A stretch of 64,000 nucleotides of DNA from Methylobacterium sp. Leaf112 (GTDB lineage: Bacteria; Pseudomonadota; Alphaproteobacteria; Rhizobiales; Beijerinckiaceae): the NCBI RefSeq assembly GCF_001423295.1, contig NZ_LMNG01000004.1, positions 1 to 64,000 of the forward strand. Direction: 5' to 3'. Below the pieces are notes generated by a model. The model ran no database searches. It was given only the letters and a program-made list of their open reading frames with translations, and was not told where the DNA came from. Within the stretch, counting starts at the first letter, position 1. Each line of letters starts with the position of its first letter. This document shows, piece by piece, positions 55,732 to 64,000 of the stretch. Made by a program: the position numbers and the translations under genes.

Positions 55732-56373
55732 TCAGGCGAGTCCGAGGCCCGCCAGGATCAGTCTCTGGGTACTGGCCACGGTCCGCTCGAAGAAGGCTTC
55801 GTCCGACAGATCGTGCCCGGTGATCGCGTCGACCTGCACGGCGAAATCGGCGTAGTGCTGGGTGATCGCCCAGACCGAGAAGACGAGGTGATGCGGGTCG
55901 TGCGGCTGGATCCGCCCTTCGTCCATCCAGCCGCTCAGCACGGCGACCTTGGCGTCGACCAAGGCCCGCAGGGGGCCTTCGAGTTCCGCCCGCAGGAGCG
56001 GAGCGCCCTGGACGATCTCGAGGCAGAACAGGCGGGACGCCTGGGGTGCGTCGCGCGACAGGGTCACCTTCGCGCGGATGTAGGCCTTGAGCGCCTCGGC
56101 CGGCTCACTCCCGGAATCGAGGGCCTGAAGCGGATCGAGCCAGACATCGAGCACCCGTCGCAGCACGGCGACGTAGAGAGCCTCCTTCGAGGCGAAGTAA
56201 TAGAGCAGGTTGGTCTTCGAGAGGCCGGCGCGCTCGGCGATCTGATCGAGGCTCGCCCCATGAAGGCCAAGGGTCGAGAAGACCGCGAGGCCGGCATCCA
56301 GAACCGCGTCGCGCCGCAGCGCTCCGGCGCGCCGCCGACGCCGCACGGGCGCTGCCACAAAGCCGTCAGCCAA
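55732..56373 (-). CDS. rutR: RutR-like TetR-family regulator
   Basis: A 213-residue TetR repressor. The HTH is at ~35-60 (GASLDQIAERAGLSKTNLLYYF), with the YYFASKEALY motif. FLEIVQGAP-like and QHYADFAVQVDAITGHDL segments match RutR, which binds uracil. The start is TTG 56373 behind GGAGG; GTG 56358 is shorter. It lies upstream of rutA on the same strand with the RutR sites between them. Confidence 0.85.
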   Translation of the reverse strand: MADGFVAAPVRRRRRAGALRRDAVLDAGLAVFSTLGLHGASLDQIAERAGLSKTNLLYYFASKEALYVAVLRRVLDVWLDPLQALDSGSEPAEALKAYIRAKVTLSRDAPQASRLFCLEIVQGAPLLRAELEGPLRALVDAKVAVLSGWMDEGRIQPHDPHHLVFSVWAITQHYADFAVQVDAITGHDLSDEAFFERTVASTQRLILAGLGLA

Positions 56374-56487
56374 TCCGCTCGCCTCCCGGGACGTCGCCCG
56401 GAGAGCCGGGCGCGTCCCCGTTCCTACCCGATCCCGTGCGGGCGCGACAAAGGGGACGCGAGGGCCGGAACAGTCGACCGCGCCGGA

Positions 56488-57318
56488 TCAGGCGGTGAGG
56501 CCGAGGCGGGTGCGGGCCTGGGCCGGGCTCGCGACGGTCCGGCCGTGCCGCGCGATCGCCTCCACGGCGAGGCCTACGAGTTCGGCGTTGCCAGCGGCGA
56601 GCCGATCCTTGGTGAGGCGGATGTTGTCCTCGAGCCCGGTGCGGACGGCGTCTGCGCCGCGTGCCAGGGCCCAATCCATCACGGGCGCCTGATGGCGTCC
56701 GATGCCGGCGGCCGTCCACGTCGCCTTCGGCAGCACGCGGCGCAGCTCAGCGAGCAGAATGTCGAGGAGGTGTTCGTCGGCCGGCATCGCGTTCTGCACG
56801 CCCATGACGAACTGGACGTGGGGCCGGTCGTCCATCAGCCCGGCCTCCACGAGGCGCCTGGCGCCGTGCAGGTGCGAGAGATCGAAGATCTCGATCTCGG
56901 GTCTCACCCCGAAACGCTTCATCCGACCTGCTAGATCGGCGACGAGGGCGGCCGGGTTCTCGTACACGATGGTGGGGAAGTTGACCGAGCCCGTCGAGAG
57001 CGAGGCCATGTCGGGGGCATGCTGGAGGGAGAGCCCCCGGCTCGCCGGGTCGCGTCCGCGCCCGCCGGTGGAGAACTGCACGATCATGCCCGGGCAATGC
57101 GTGCGCAGGCCCGCCTGGACGGCGGCGAACCGGTCTGGATCGGAGGAGGGGGTCTCGTCGTCGTTGCGGACATGGATGTGGGCCAGCGTCGCGCCGGCCT
57201 CGTAGGCGGCATGGGTCGATTCGATCTGCTCGGACACCGTGACGGGCAGGGCGGGATTGTCCGCCTTGCGCGGCACGGAACCGGTGATCGCGACGGCGAC
57301 GACGACGGGCTGGCTCAT
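56488..57318 (-). CDS. BKACE family beta-keto acid cleavage enzyme (DUF849)
   Basis: A 276-residue metal enzyme of the beta-keto acid cleavage family, which condenses a beta-keto acid with acetyl-CoA to give acetoacetate and a CoA ester. Zn-binding His47/His49 lie in LAHIHVRN; VQFSTGGRG, NIRLTKDRLAAGN and VRTGLEDN are family segments. The specific substrate is not clear. It sits 114 bases upstream of rutR, which is only a proximity link. Confidence 0.8.
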   Translation of the reverse strand: MSQPVVVAVAITGSVPRKADNPALPVTVSEQIESTHAAYEAGATLAHIHVRNDDETPSSDPDRFAAVQAGLRTHCPGMIVQFSTGGRGRDPASRGLSLQHAPDMASLSTGSVNFPTIVYENPAALVADLAGRMKRFGVRPEIEIFDLSHLHGARRLVEAGLMDDRPHVQFVMGVQNAMPADEHLLDILLAELRRVLPKATWTAAGIGRHQAPVMDWALARGADAVRTGLEDNIRLTKDRLAAGNAELVGLAVEAIARHGRTVASPAQARTRLGLTA

Positions 57319-57523
57319 GGCGTGGGTCTCCCTGCTTTCGTCAACGCGGCAGCGGGGCGTCGGATGCCGAAGGGACGCCCTACCGTCACCCGACAGGGGG
57401 AGGCCGACGGCAGCGGTGGCCTCGGGGCCGGCGGAGACGTAAAGGCGGGCTTGGCAAGCCGCGACGGGACCTGCGCGTCCGTGCAACGGCCGTTGTCAGG
57501 ACCCTTCAACGATGGAGCCTTCC

Positions 57524-57976
57524 ATGAACGACACCATCCTGATCCTCAACGGCCCCAACCTGAACCTCCTCGGCAAGCGCCAGCCCGAGATCTACGGGCA
57601 CGAGACCCTCGGCGATGTCGAGGCGCTCTGCCGGGCCGAGGCCGAGGCGTTCGGGCTCACGGTCGACTTCCACCAGAGCAATGCCGAGCACCAGATCATC
57701 GACTGGATTCACCAGTACCGGGTCGGGTCGGCGGGGATCGTCATCAATCCGGGGGCCTTCACCCACACGTCGATCGCGATCCTCGACGCCCTCGCCACGT
57801 GCGAGGTTCCCATCGTCGAGTGCCACATCTCCAACGTCCACAAGCGCGAGGCCTTCCGGCACCATTCCTACGTCTCGCTCGCCGCGACTGCGGTGCTGGC
57901 CGGCTTCGGCACGCACGGCTACGTTCTGGCGGTTCGCCACATCGCCCATCTTCGCGGGTTGCAGGGCCAAGTCTGA
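57524..57976 (+). CDS. aroQ: Type II 3-dehydroquinate dehydratase
   Basis: A 150-residue AroQ of the shikimate pathway. The [15 protein letters not shown] signature is at ~11-25 with the active-site Tyr24, followed by [25 protein letters not shown] and the C-terminal histidine-containing [16 protein letters not shown] lies six bases before ATG 57524. Isolated from other aro genes here. Confidence 0.94.
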   Translation: MNDTILILNGPNLNLLGKRQPEIYGHETLGDVEALCRAEAEAFGLTVDFHQSNAEHQIIDWIHQYRVGSAGIVINPGAFTHTSIAILDALATCEVPIVECHISNVHKREAFRHHSYVSLAATAVLAGFGTHGYVLAVRHIAHLRGLQGQV

Positions 57977-58130
57977 CGCGATCAGGCCGCCGCGCCCGGT
58001 CTTGAGCGGGTCGAGCGTCCTCGGGCACAAAAAGGCCGCGGCTTGCGGGTGGCTCCGTCGCCCATCGAAGTCATGCCGAAGCGATACGGGCGGCCGACCC
58101 CAGCCTCACGCCTATATCGGAAGTTCTTCC

Positions 58131-58162
58131 ACCCAAGCCATGGCTTGACCCATGGCTTGGGT
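58131..58162. terminator. Hairpin between aroQ and tRNA-Ser
   Basis: ACCCAAGCCATG (58131-58142) and CATGGCTTGGGT (58151-58162) are perfect 12-bp inverted repeats with an eight-base loop. A shorter GGAAG/CTTCC palindrome (58119-58130) adjoins. It lies 3' of the minus-strand tRNA and after aroQ, so it can terminate both. Confidence 0.6.
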
Positions 58163-58198
58163 CGAGAGCCCTACGAAAACCTTGCCGGTCGAAAAACT

Positions 58199-58288
58199 TG
58201 GCGGAAGGGGTGGGATTCGAACCCACGGTGGAGTTGCCCCCACGGCGGTTTTCAAGACCGCTGCCTTAAACCACTCGGCCACCCTTCC
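58199..58288 (-). tRNA. tRNA-Ser (UGA)
   Basis: A 90-base gene including the encoded CCA (58199-58201). The 5' end is GGAAGGGTGGCCGAG, the anticodon loop is CTTGAAA (anticodon TGA, reading UCA), a long variable arm follows, and the T-loop is GGATTCGAACCC-type (TTCGAAT). Acceptor stem GGAAGGG pairs with CCCTTCC; discriminator is G. Confidence 0.93.
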
Positions 58289-58359
58289 GTCCGCGCCGGC
58301 GCGGAGCCGGCGGGGTGGGAGGGTTCTAACGGAGAACGCCGCGGTCGGAAATCGAAAAC

Positions 58360-60528
58360 TCAGGCGGCGCTGGCCTCGAGGCGGCTCAGGCGGTCGAGAA
58401 GCGCGCGGTCGTGCAGGAGGGCCATGCGCTCCTTCGGCGAGAGCCAGGCGGCGGCCTCGTCGAGGGTGTGGGCTTCCACCACCTTGGCCTGGGCCAGCGC
58501 CCGGTCCGTGTCGATGACGCCGCGCGGCCGGGGTGCGGCCTGGGGCAGCATGGCGGCGTGGGCCTCTGCGAAAGCGGGCTCGGCGTGGAGGGCCCGCAGG
58601 GCGTCCGCATCGTCGAGGCCCTGCGCGGCATTGCGGGCGGCGAGGCGGCCCGCCTGTGTGGCGATGGCGGGCGGGTCGCGCTCCTCCGGGGTCATGAGCA
58701 GGCCGAGCCGCTTGAGGGCCAGCCCCCAAGCGAGCTGACCGCTCGCCCACGAGATCGGGATCGCGAGCACGAGGCCGAGGATCGTCGGCGACATCCAGAG
58801 GAACAGGGAGGTCGCGATGGCGAAGGCGGCGATCCCGGTGACGAGGCCGAGCGCCATGTGCCAGCGGTGGCGACGGACGATGTCGCTCCACGGGATCGAG
58901 CCGTCGTCGCGCCGCTGCGGGTTCCAGCCGGTGTCGCGCCCGACGAGGATCTGGAACACCGAGCCCGACTGGATCAGCATGGCGATGGGCGCGATGAGGG
59001 CCGAGAGCAGGATCTCGATCAGGCTCGACAGAACGAGGCGGACGGCGCCCCCGCAGGCCCGTCGCACGGGGCCGTCGATCAGCGCCAGGATGAGCCCCAG
59101 AAACTTCGGGGCGAGCAGGATGCCCATGGTGATCCCGAACAGCCGGAGCGCGCGAACGGGATCGAAGCGCGGCCAGACCGGGTAGAGCCCGAACTCGCTC
59201 GTGAAGTATTCCGGCCGCACGTAGGCGGTCTGCAGCACGAGGGCGATACCGACCACGAGCTGGGCGAGCCAGAGCGGCGAGGCGACGTAACCCGCGATGC
59301 CCGTGGCGAAGTGCTGGCGCGACGCGGTTTTCAGACCGGCGGCCCCGATGATGCGGCTGTGCTGAAGGTTGCCCTGCGCCCAGCGCCGGTCGCGCACGGC
59401 CACATCGATGAGGGAGGGCGGGCTCTCCTCGTAGGAGCCGGGAAGGTCGGGCAGCATGGTCACGCTCCAGCCGGCGCGCCGGATCAGGGCGGCTTCCACG
59501 AAGTCGTGGCTGAGCACATGGCCGCCGAAGGGCGGCTTGCCGGGCAGGTCCGGCAGGCCGCAGGCGGCGGCGAAGGCCTTCGTGCGGATGATGGCGTTGT
59601 GGCCCCAGTAATTGCCGTCGCGGCCCGACCACACCGACAAGCCGGTGGCGATGACCGGCCCGTAGATCCGCGCGGCAAATTGCTGGACGCGCGCGAACAG
59701 GGTGTTGCGGTTGATGATGAGCGGCAGCGACTGGATGATGCCGGAATCCGGGTCGGCCTCCATGGCGGCGGCCAGATGCACCACGCACGTGCCCGTCATC
59801 AGGCTGTCGGCATCGAGCACCAGCATGTGGTCGTAGGTGGCACCCCAGCGCGAGACGAAGTCGCCGATGTTGCCGGCCTTGCGGTGGTGGTTCTTCGGCC
59901 GGTGGCGGTAGTACAGACGGGCGGCGTCGCCCCAGCGGGCGCGAAGATCGAGGAACGCGCGCTCCTCGGCGATCCAGGCATCGCTCAACGTCGAATCCGA
60001 CAGCACGAAATAGTCGAAGGCGTGGCCCAGGCCGGTGGCATCGATCTCGACGCGCATGGCCTCGATGGCGGCGAAGGTCCGGGCCGTGGCCTCGTTGTAG
60101 ACCGGCATCACCACCGCCGTGCGGGTGGTGAGCGCCGTCGGCAGGGCAGGGGCCTTGGGGCGGCGCAGGAGCACCAAGAAGCCCAGGATCGCGCCGGTGA
60201 AAGCGAGCGCGATCCAGGAGAAGTTCAGGGTGAAAAGGGCGAGCAGCACGTATTGCAGGGCCGTGGTGCCGCCCGAGACCGCCACCACCTCGTACATCTG
60301 CATGGCGCCGTAGGCGGTGAGGAGTGCTGCCGCGCCAAACACGAAGAGGCGGGCCAGCCACGGCTTTCCATGGCGGACCGAAGGCACGTGGCCGGCGCCC
60401 TCGTCCCAGGTGTCGAGGCGCTGCACCGGCATGGCCAGGGGCGCCTCGGGTGGCATCGCCGGACGGAACGGGGCGGGTGCCGGGGCGACATCACCGGCTG
60501 GGGCGACTTGAGGCGCGGGTGCGTTCAC
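58360..60528 (-). CDS. mdoH: Glucans biosynthesis glucosyltransferase MdoH/OpgH
   Basis: A 722-residue inner-membrane glycosyltransferase that makes periplasmic glucan chains from UDP-glucose. Helices near 45-65 and 75-100 precede a GT2 domain with VVMPVYNE, LDADS (DxD) and DRRWAQGNLQH (QxxRW-like); further helices follow. GTG 60528 overlaps the mdoG stop (GTGA). Shorter than E. coli OpgH (847 residues). Confidence 0.9.
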   Translation of the reverse strand: MNAPAPQVAPAGDVAPAPAPFRPAMPPEAPLAMPVQRLDTWDEGAGHVPSVRHGKPWLARLFVFGAAALLTAYGAMQMYEVVAVSGGTTALQYVLLALFTLNFSWIALAFTGAILGFLVLLRRPKAPALPTALTTRTAVVMPVYNEATARTFAAIEAMRVEIDATGLGHAFDYFVLSDSTLSDAWIAEERAFLDLRARWGDAARLYYRHRPKNHHRKAGNIGDFVSRWGATYDHMLVLDADSLMTGTCVVHLAAAMEADPDSGIIQSLPLIINRNTLFARVQQFAARIYGPVIATGLSVWSGRDGNYWGHNAIIRTKAFAAACGLPDLPGKPPFGGHVLSHDFVEAALIRRAGWSVTMLPDLPGSYEESPPSLIDVAVRDRRWAQGNLQHSRIIGAAGLKTASRQHFATGIAGYVASPLWLAQLVVGIALVLQTAYVRPEYFTSEFGLYPVWPRFDPVRALRLFGITMGILLAPKFLGLILALIDGPVRRACGGAVRLVLSSLIEILLSALIAPIAMLIQSGSVFQILVGRDTGWNPQRRDDGSIPWSDIVRRHRWHMALGLVTGIAAFAIATSLFLWMSPTILGLVLAIPISWASGQLAWGLALKRLGLLMTPEERDPPAIATQAGRLAARNAAQGLDDADALRALHAEPAFAEAHAAMLPQAAPRPRGVIDTDRALAQAKVVEAHTLDEAAAWLSPKERMALLHDRALLDRLSRLEASAA

Positions 60529-62132
60529 GGTGTCCAACGGTAGAGCCAGGTTTCGGTGAGGGGGGTGTCGCCCCGTTGCAGGGCGAGGCGCAGTTCGCAC
60601 GCCTTCTCGCCACGCGGGTCGAGCTCGAAGGCGACGCGCACGGTCTTGCGGTCGGGGTAGCGGTAGAGGGTGCTCGCCGTGATGGCGCCGGGGCCGACCG
60701 AGAGCTGGGTCCGCAGGTCGCCGGCTTCGGCCAGACCCTCCCCGGTGAAGTCGACGAGGAAGAGGCGCCGGTTGTCGTTCGTCCCGCGCCCGGCGCGGGT
60801 GCCGGAAACCACGGCCACAGGCACCGGCTCGGGTGGCTGCCAGCACCAGTGCTGGCGGTAGCTGAACGCCCGCTCGGCCCCCGCCGCGAGGCCGGCTTTC
60901 GGCCGCCAATAGGCTAGGATGTTCTCGTTGAATTCGGAATCGCTCGGGATTTCGAGCAAGGTCACGGACCCCGGTCCCCAGGCGGAGAGGGGCTCGAGCC
61001 ACAGGGACGGGCGCCATTCCCAATGCTGGATGTCGTCCTGGAAGCTGCGGTAATCCCGCGCCCGCTGCATCAGCCCGAAGCCCTTCGGGCTGTCGTCGAC
61101 GAAGGACGAGACCTGCAGGGTCTCGGGGTTGCGCGCCGGGCGCCAGATCGCCTCGCCGGAGCCCGTGCGGATCTGCAAGCCGCCCGAGGAATGGACGGCG
61201 GCGCGCGCATCGTCGGCGCCGCGACGGTCGTGGGGACCGAACAGGTAGCTCGTGGTCATGCCCCCGAGTCCGAGGTGATCGATGGCGGTCCGCGCGAACA
61301 CCGTCCCCTCGACGTCGCAGAGCGAAGCCGCTCCCGGGCGCAGGCTCATGCGCAGGGCCGCCGTGGCGGACGGCGAATCGACCAGGGCATGCAGGACGAG
61401 GGGGCCGCCGGGACCGGGCCGTTCGATCCAGACGGCACGCCACTCGGGAAATTCCTCACCCCGTGCATCGGCCGGTCGCAGGGTGAGGGCGCGCGCGGTG
61501 ACGCCGAAGCCCTGGCCGGCCGCGACGAGGCGGAAGAACGAAGCGCCCTGGAGGTAAGCGAAATCCGTGAGCTCGCCGCCCGCGAACCGGGCCCGGAGCT
61601 TGAAACCGGAATACCCCGGGTCGTCCTTGAACGTCGGGATCTGGGTGGTGTCCGTCTCGAAGCGGGCGCGGTCGTAGGCCACGGGGCGCACGACCCCGTC
61701 CTCGATGAGCGCCAGGGCGACCCGTCCCCTGAACACCGAGCCGCGATGGAGCGGTTCGATGGTGAAGCCGAGGTCGGCGTCGGCCCAGACCGCGCTCCCC
61801 GGCACGGTCCGAATCCCGGCATATTGCTCGCGGTTGAGGCCCGTCAGGGTCTCGGGCAAATCGTCCGTGCGCGGGGCGACGTAGGCGCGCGCGGCCAGGG
61901 CCCGGGCGAGGTCGGTGACCAATCCGGCCTGGAATGGCGTGCCGGCCGCCGGAAGGGACGGAGCCTCGTCGGCGAAGGCACGCGCGGGCAGGGCGGCGAG
62001 CCCTCCGGACAACGCCACCACGCCGGCCCCACGGAGAAGATCGCGGCGGGTATGGTCCTGGGAACCTGCCATCGCGGGAGCGTCGGACGGGTGAGCAACG
62101 GCAGCGTGGGAACCTGGGAGCGGCAGCGTCAT
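60525..62132 (-). CDS. mdoG: Periplasmic glucan biosynthesis protein MdoG/MdoD, Tat signal
   Basis: A 535-residue beta-rich periplasmic protein of the MdoG family, with a twin-arginine signal (TRRDLLRGAG, residues ~28-37) as in OpgD. FAYLQGASFFRLVAAGQGFGVTARAL, TTSYLFG and HWEWRPSLWLEPLSAWG are family segments. It modifies or releases the glucan backbone. Operonic with mdoH. ATG 62132 is the longest start; an in-frame ATG at 62072 would remove the first 20 residues and still keep the Tat motif. Confidence 0.88.
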   Translation of the reverse strand: MTLPLPGSHAAVAHPSDAPAMAGSQDHTRRDLLRGAGVVALSGGLAALPARAFADEAPSLPAAGTPFQAGLVTDLARALAARAYVAPRTDDLPETLTGLNREQYAGIRTVPGSAVWADADLGFTIEPLHRGSVFRGRVALALIEDGVVRPVAYDRARFETDTTQIPTFKDDPGYSGFKLRARFAGGELTDFAYLQGASFFRLVAAGQGFGVTARALTLRPADARGEEFPEWRAVWIERPGPGGPLVLHALVDSPSATAALRMSLRPGAASLCDVEGTVFARTAIDHLGLGGMTTSYLFGPHDRRGADDARAAVHSSGGLQIRTGSGEAIWRPARNPETLQVSSFVDDSPKGFGLMQRARDYRSFQDDIQHWEWRPSLWLEPLSAWGPGSVTLLEIPSDSEFNENILAYWRPKAGLAAGAERAFSYRQHWCWQPPEPVPVAVVSGTRAGRGTNDNRRLFLVDFTGEGLAEAGDLRTQLSVGPGAITASTLYRYPDRKTVRVAFELDPRGEKACELRLALQRGDTPLTETWLYRWTP

Positions 62133-62375
62133 GGGACCTGTCGTTTGGGCGCGCTCGGGCGCCGGATTGATGGAGAGCGCGGCTCAGGCGCAGGGTCTAC
62201 CATGCGTCGGCCTGAACTGGAGATTAAGTGTCACACAACGCCCAAGTCCCCGGTCCTGTTCGACGCGTCGGAGCCGGTTCGCCCCACACAAGCCTGGCCG
62301 TCTGGCCGAGCCGGCGCGCTTATGGCACATCCAGACCGTCGATGGTCATCGTCGACGCCGCAACGGAGGCTCTTC

Positions 62376-62621
62376 ATGGCACTGATTCCATGCCCCGCCT
62401 GCACGCACCGTGTGTCCACGCAGGCCTTGGCTTGCCCCGCCTGCGGCCATCCCGGTCAGGAGCATTCCCCGCGGGGCGGGGGTGGCGGCATCGCCCGGGT
62501 GCTGGGCCACGTCGCCGGCACCTACATCTCCACGACGACACTGGCGAGCCTGGCGCTGGGCTGCGTCATGTTCGTCTGCGTCGCCGCCGTGCTGATCACG
62601 CTGATCCTCTCCGGTCGCTGA
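62376..62621 (+). CDS. Zinc-ribbon membrane protein
   Basis: 81 residues. A CPAC...CPAC zinc ribbon (Cys6, Cys9, Cys20, Cys23), a glycine-rich linker, and one transmembrane helix (~55-78). GGAGG lies seven bases before the ATG. Function unknown. Confidence 0.75.
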   Translation: MALIPCPACTHRVSTQALACPACGHPGQEHSPRGGGGGIARVLGHVAGTYISTTTLASLALGCVMFVCVAAVLITLILSGR

Positions 62622-62635
62622 TTCCGAGGGCGGTG

Positions 62636-62669
62636 CTTGTTCCAGTGAAGGCGCTTGTTCCAGGGAAGG
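62636..62669. repeat. Tandem 18-bp repeat before glmU
   Basis: CTTGTTCCAGTGAAGG (62636-62651) and CTTGTTCCAGGGAAGG (62654-62669) are near-identical direct copies, 15 of 16 bases, at an 18-base period. They lie in the leader of glmU. Confidence 0.5.
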
Positions 62670-62765
62670 TGTTTTCGAACCCGGCGGGAGTCAGCCGGGG
62701 CCTTGCCAGACCCGGCGGTGGCGCAGTAGCGCACCGGCAGCGCGCGTAAGGACTGGGACCGACCG

Positions 62766-64000
62766 ATGGATGCAGCGACGACGACCGGGCGCAGCCTCAC
62801 CGCCATCGTGCTGGCCGCCGGCAAGGGCACGCGGATGCGCTCGGATCGGCCCAAGGTCCTCCACGCCGTGGCCGGGCGGACCATGCTCGGCCACGTGCTC
62901 ACCGCCGCCCGCGAGGCCGGCGCGGGCCGCATCGCCGTGGTGGTGGAGCCGGGGCAGGCGGCCGTTGCCCGGGAGATCGAGCGGATGGCCCCGGGCGCCG
63001 CCGTGTTTCCCCAGGCCGAGCGCCTCGGCACCGCCCACGCGGTGCTGGCCGCCCGCGACGCCCTGACGGCCGGCGACGACGACGTGATCGTCGCCTTCGG
63101 CGACACCCCCCTCGTCACCGGCGCCACCCTCGCGCGCCTGCGCGCCCCCCTGGTCGACGGCGCCGCCGTGGCGGTGCTGGCCTTCGACAGTCCGAACCCC
63201 ACGGGCTACGGCCGCGTGCTGACGGACGGCGGACGGGTGGTGGCCATCCGGGAGGAGAAGGACGCCACACCCCCAGAGCGGGCCGTGACCCTGTGCAATG
63301 CCGGGCTGATGGCGCTCTCGGGCCGGCACGCCCTCGGCCTCCTCGCGCGCATCGGCAACGCCAACGCGGCCGGCGAGTACTACCTGCCCGACGCCGTCGC
63401 CCTCGCCGTCGCGGACGGGCTCACCGTAGCCGTGGTGGCCGTGGACGAAGCCGAGGCGCAGGGCGTCAACGACCGGATCCAACTCGCCGTCGCCGAAGCC
63501 GAGATCCAGAGTCGCCTGCGGCGCGCAGCGCAGCTCGGCGGGGCGACCCTGATCGCCCCCGAGACGGTTTTCTTCAGTGTCGACACGGTTTTGGGCCAGG
63601 ACGTTCTTGTAGAGCCTCATGTGGTGTTCGGCCCTGGCGTCACCGTCGGTGACGGCTCTGTCGTCCACGCCTTCTCGCATCTCGAAGGCGCCACCCTGGC
63701 GCCGGGCGTCCAGATCGGTCCCTATGCCCGCCTGCGCCCCGGCGCGGTGCTGGAGGCGGGCGCACGGGTCGGCAACTTCGTCGAGATCAAGAACGCGCGC
63801 CTCGGCGCCGGCGCCAAGGCCAACCACCTGAGCTACCTCGGCGACGCCGAGATCGGGGCGGGCGCCAATGTCGGGGCCGGCACCATCACCTGCAACTACG
63901 ACGGAGTGAACAAGCATCGCACCACCATCGGGGCGGGCGCCTTCATCGGCTCGAACACCGCCCTCGTCGCCCCCGTCACCGTGGGGGCCGGTGCCATCGT
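62766..64000 (+). CDS. glmU: Bifunctional GlmU (N-acetylglucosamine-1-phosphate uridyltransferase), cut by the window edge
   Basis: The first 411 residues of about 450. The N-terminal uridyltransferase domain has LAAGKGTRM (16-24) and Lys30, FGDTPLV, and NAGLMAL; the left-handed beta-helix acetyltransferase domain follows from ~255 with [40 protein letters not shown] and [13 protein letters not shown]. It makes UDP-GlcNAc for peptidoglycan and lipid A. The 3' end runs off the right edge. Confidence 0.93.
   Translation, partial: MDAATTTGRSLTAIVLAAGKGTRMRSDRPKVLHAVAGRTMLGHVLTAAREAGAGRIAVVVEPGQAAVAREIERMAPGAAVFPQAERLGTAHAVLAARDALTAGDDDVIVAFGDTPLVTGATLARLRAPLVDGAAVAVLAFDSPNPTGYGRVLTDGGRVVAIREEKDATPPERAVTLCNAGLMALSGRHALGLLARIGNANAAGEYYLPDAVALAVADGLTVAVVAVDEAEAQGVNDRIQLAVAEAEIQSRLRRAAQLGGATLIAPETVFFSVDTVLGQDVLVEPHVVFGPGVTVGDGSVVHAFSHLEGATLAPGVQIGPYARLRPGAVLEAGARVGNFVEIKNARLGAGAKANHLSYLGDAEIGAGANVGAGTITCNYDGVNKHRTTIGAGAFIGSNTALVAPVTVGAGAI

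Overview
The window is GC-rich (about 70%) DNA with the codon bias of an alphaproteobacterium. A lone bacteriochlorophyll synthase gene (bchG), a RutA-type pyrimidine operon controlled by RutR, a PspA/flotillin envelope operon and OpgGH-type glucan synthesis genes all suggest a Methylobacterium or Methylorubrum-like aerobic anoxygenic phototroph. That assignment is inferred from gene content; no rRNA is present to confirm it.

Layout. 1-16.3 kb is mixed housekeeping and signalling: a pentapeptide-repeat/channel-like fusion, a large hybrid histidine kinase, an AI-2E family transporter with a response regulator, a flavoprotein divergent from bchG, a glutamate/aspartate-type ABC importer without its binding protein, two hypothetical membrane proteins and a YeiH-type exporter. 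16.3-19.8 kb is a minus-strand envelope-stress operon: a PspA-domain fusion, YqiJ and flotillin. 20-57 kb is a nitrogen-scavenging island for purines, pyrimidines and small urea derivatives. 57.5-64 kb returns to housekeeping: aroQ, tRNA-Ser(UGA), mdoH/mdoG, a zinc-ribbon protein and the start of glmU, which runs off the right edge.

How the island works. The purine arm has a two-gene xanthine-dehydrogenase-like enzyme, an NCS2 permease, 8-oxoguanine deaminase, uricase and a fused OHCU decarboxylase/HIU hydrolase, giving a route to allantoin. The urea-derivative arm has a biuret hydrolase-like enzyme, a formamidase-like amidase, allophanate hydrolase (AtzF), a Tat-exported acetamidase/formamidase and an atzG-atzE-atzH (hpxXYZ-like) set. 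The pyrimidine arm is rutABCD-F behind two RutR-type half-operators. Two paralogous BMP-type ABC importers serve the first two arms: one is co-operonic with the biuret hydrolase, the other with 8-oxoguanine deaminase and a Tsx-like porin. Regulators inside the island are a LysR, a GntR/FCD and RutR.

Less expected features are: four members of a small exported protein family sharing an AQ..PAG..TAPGG motif, which flank the two BMP importers; hairpins that bury the Shine-Dalgarno of the porin gene and of one of these small genes; a 16-bp perfect palindrome in a gene-poor gap; a perfect palindrome in front of the PspA operon; and an unknown 164-residue domain fused to PspA. No CRISPR array, insertion sequence, phage gene or rRNA was recognised.
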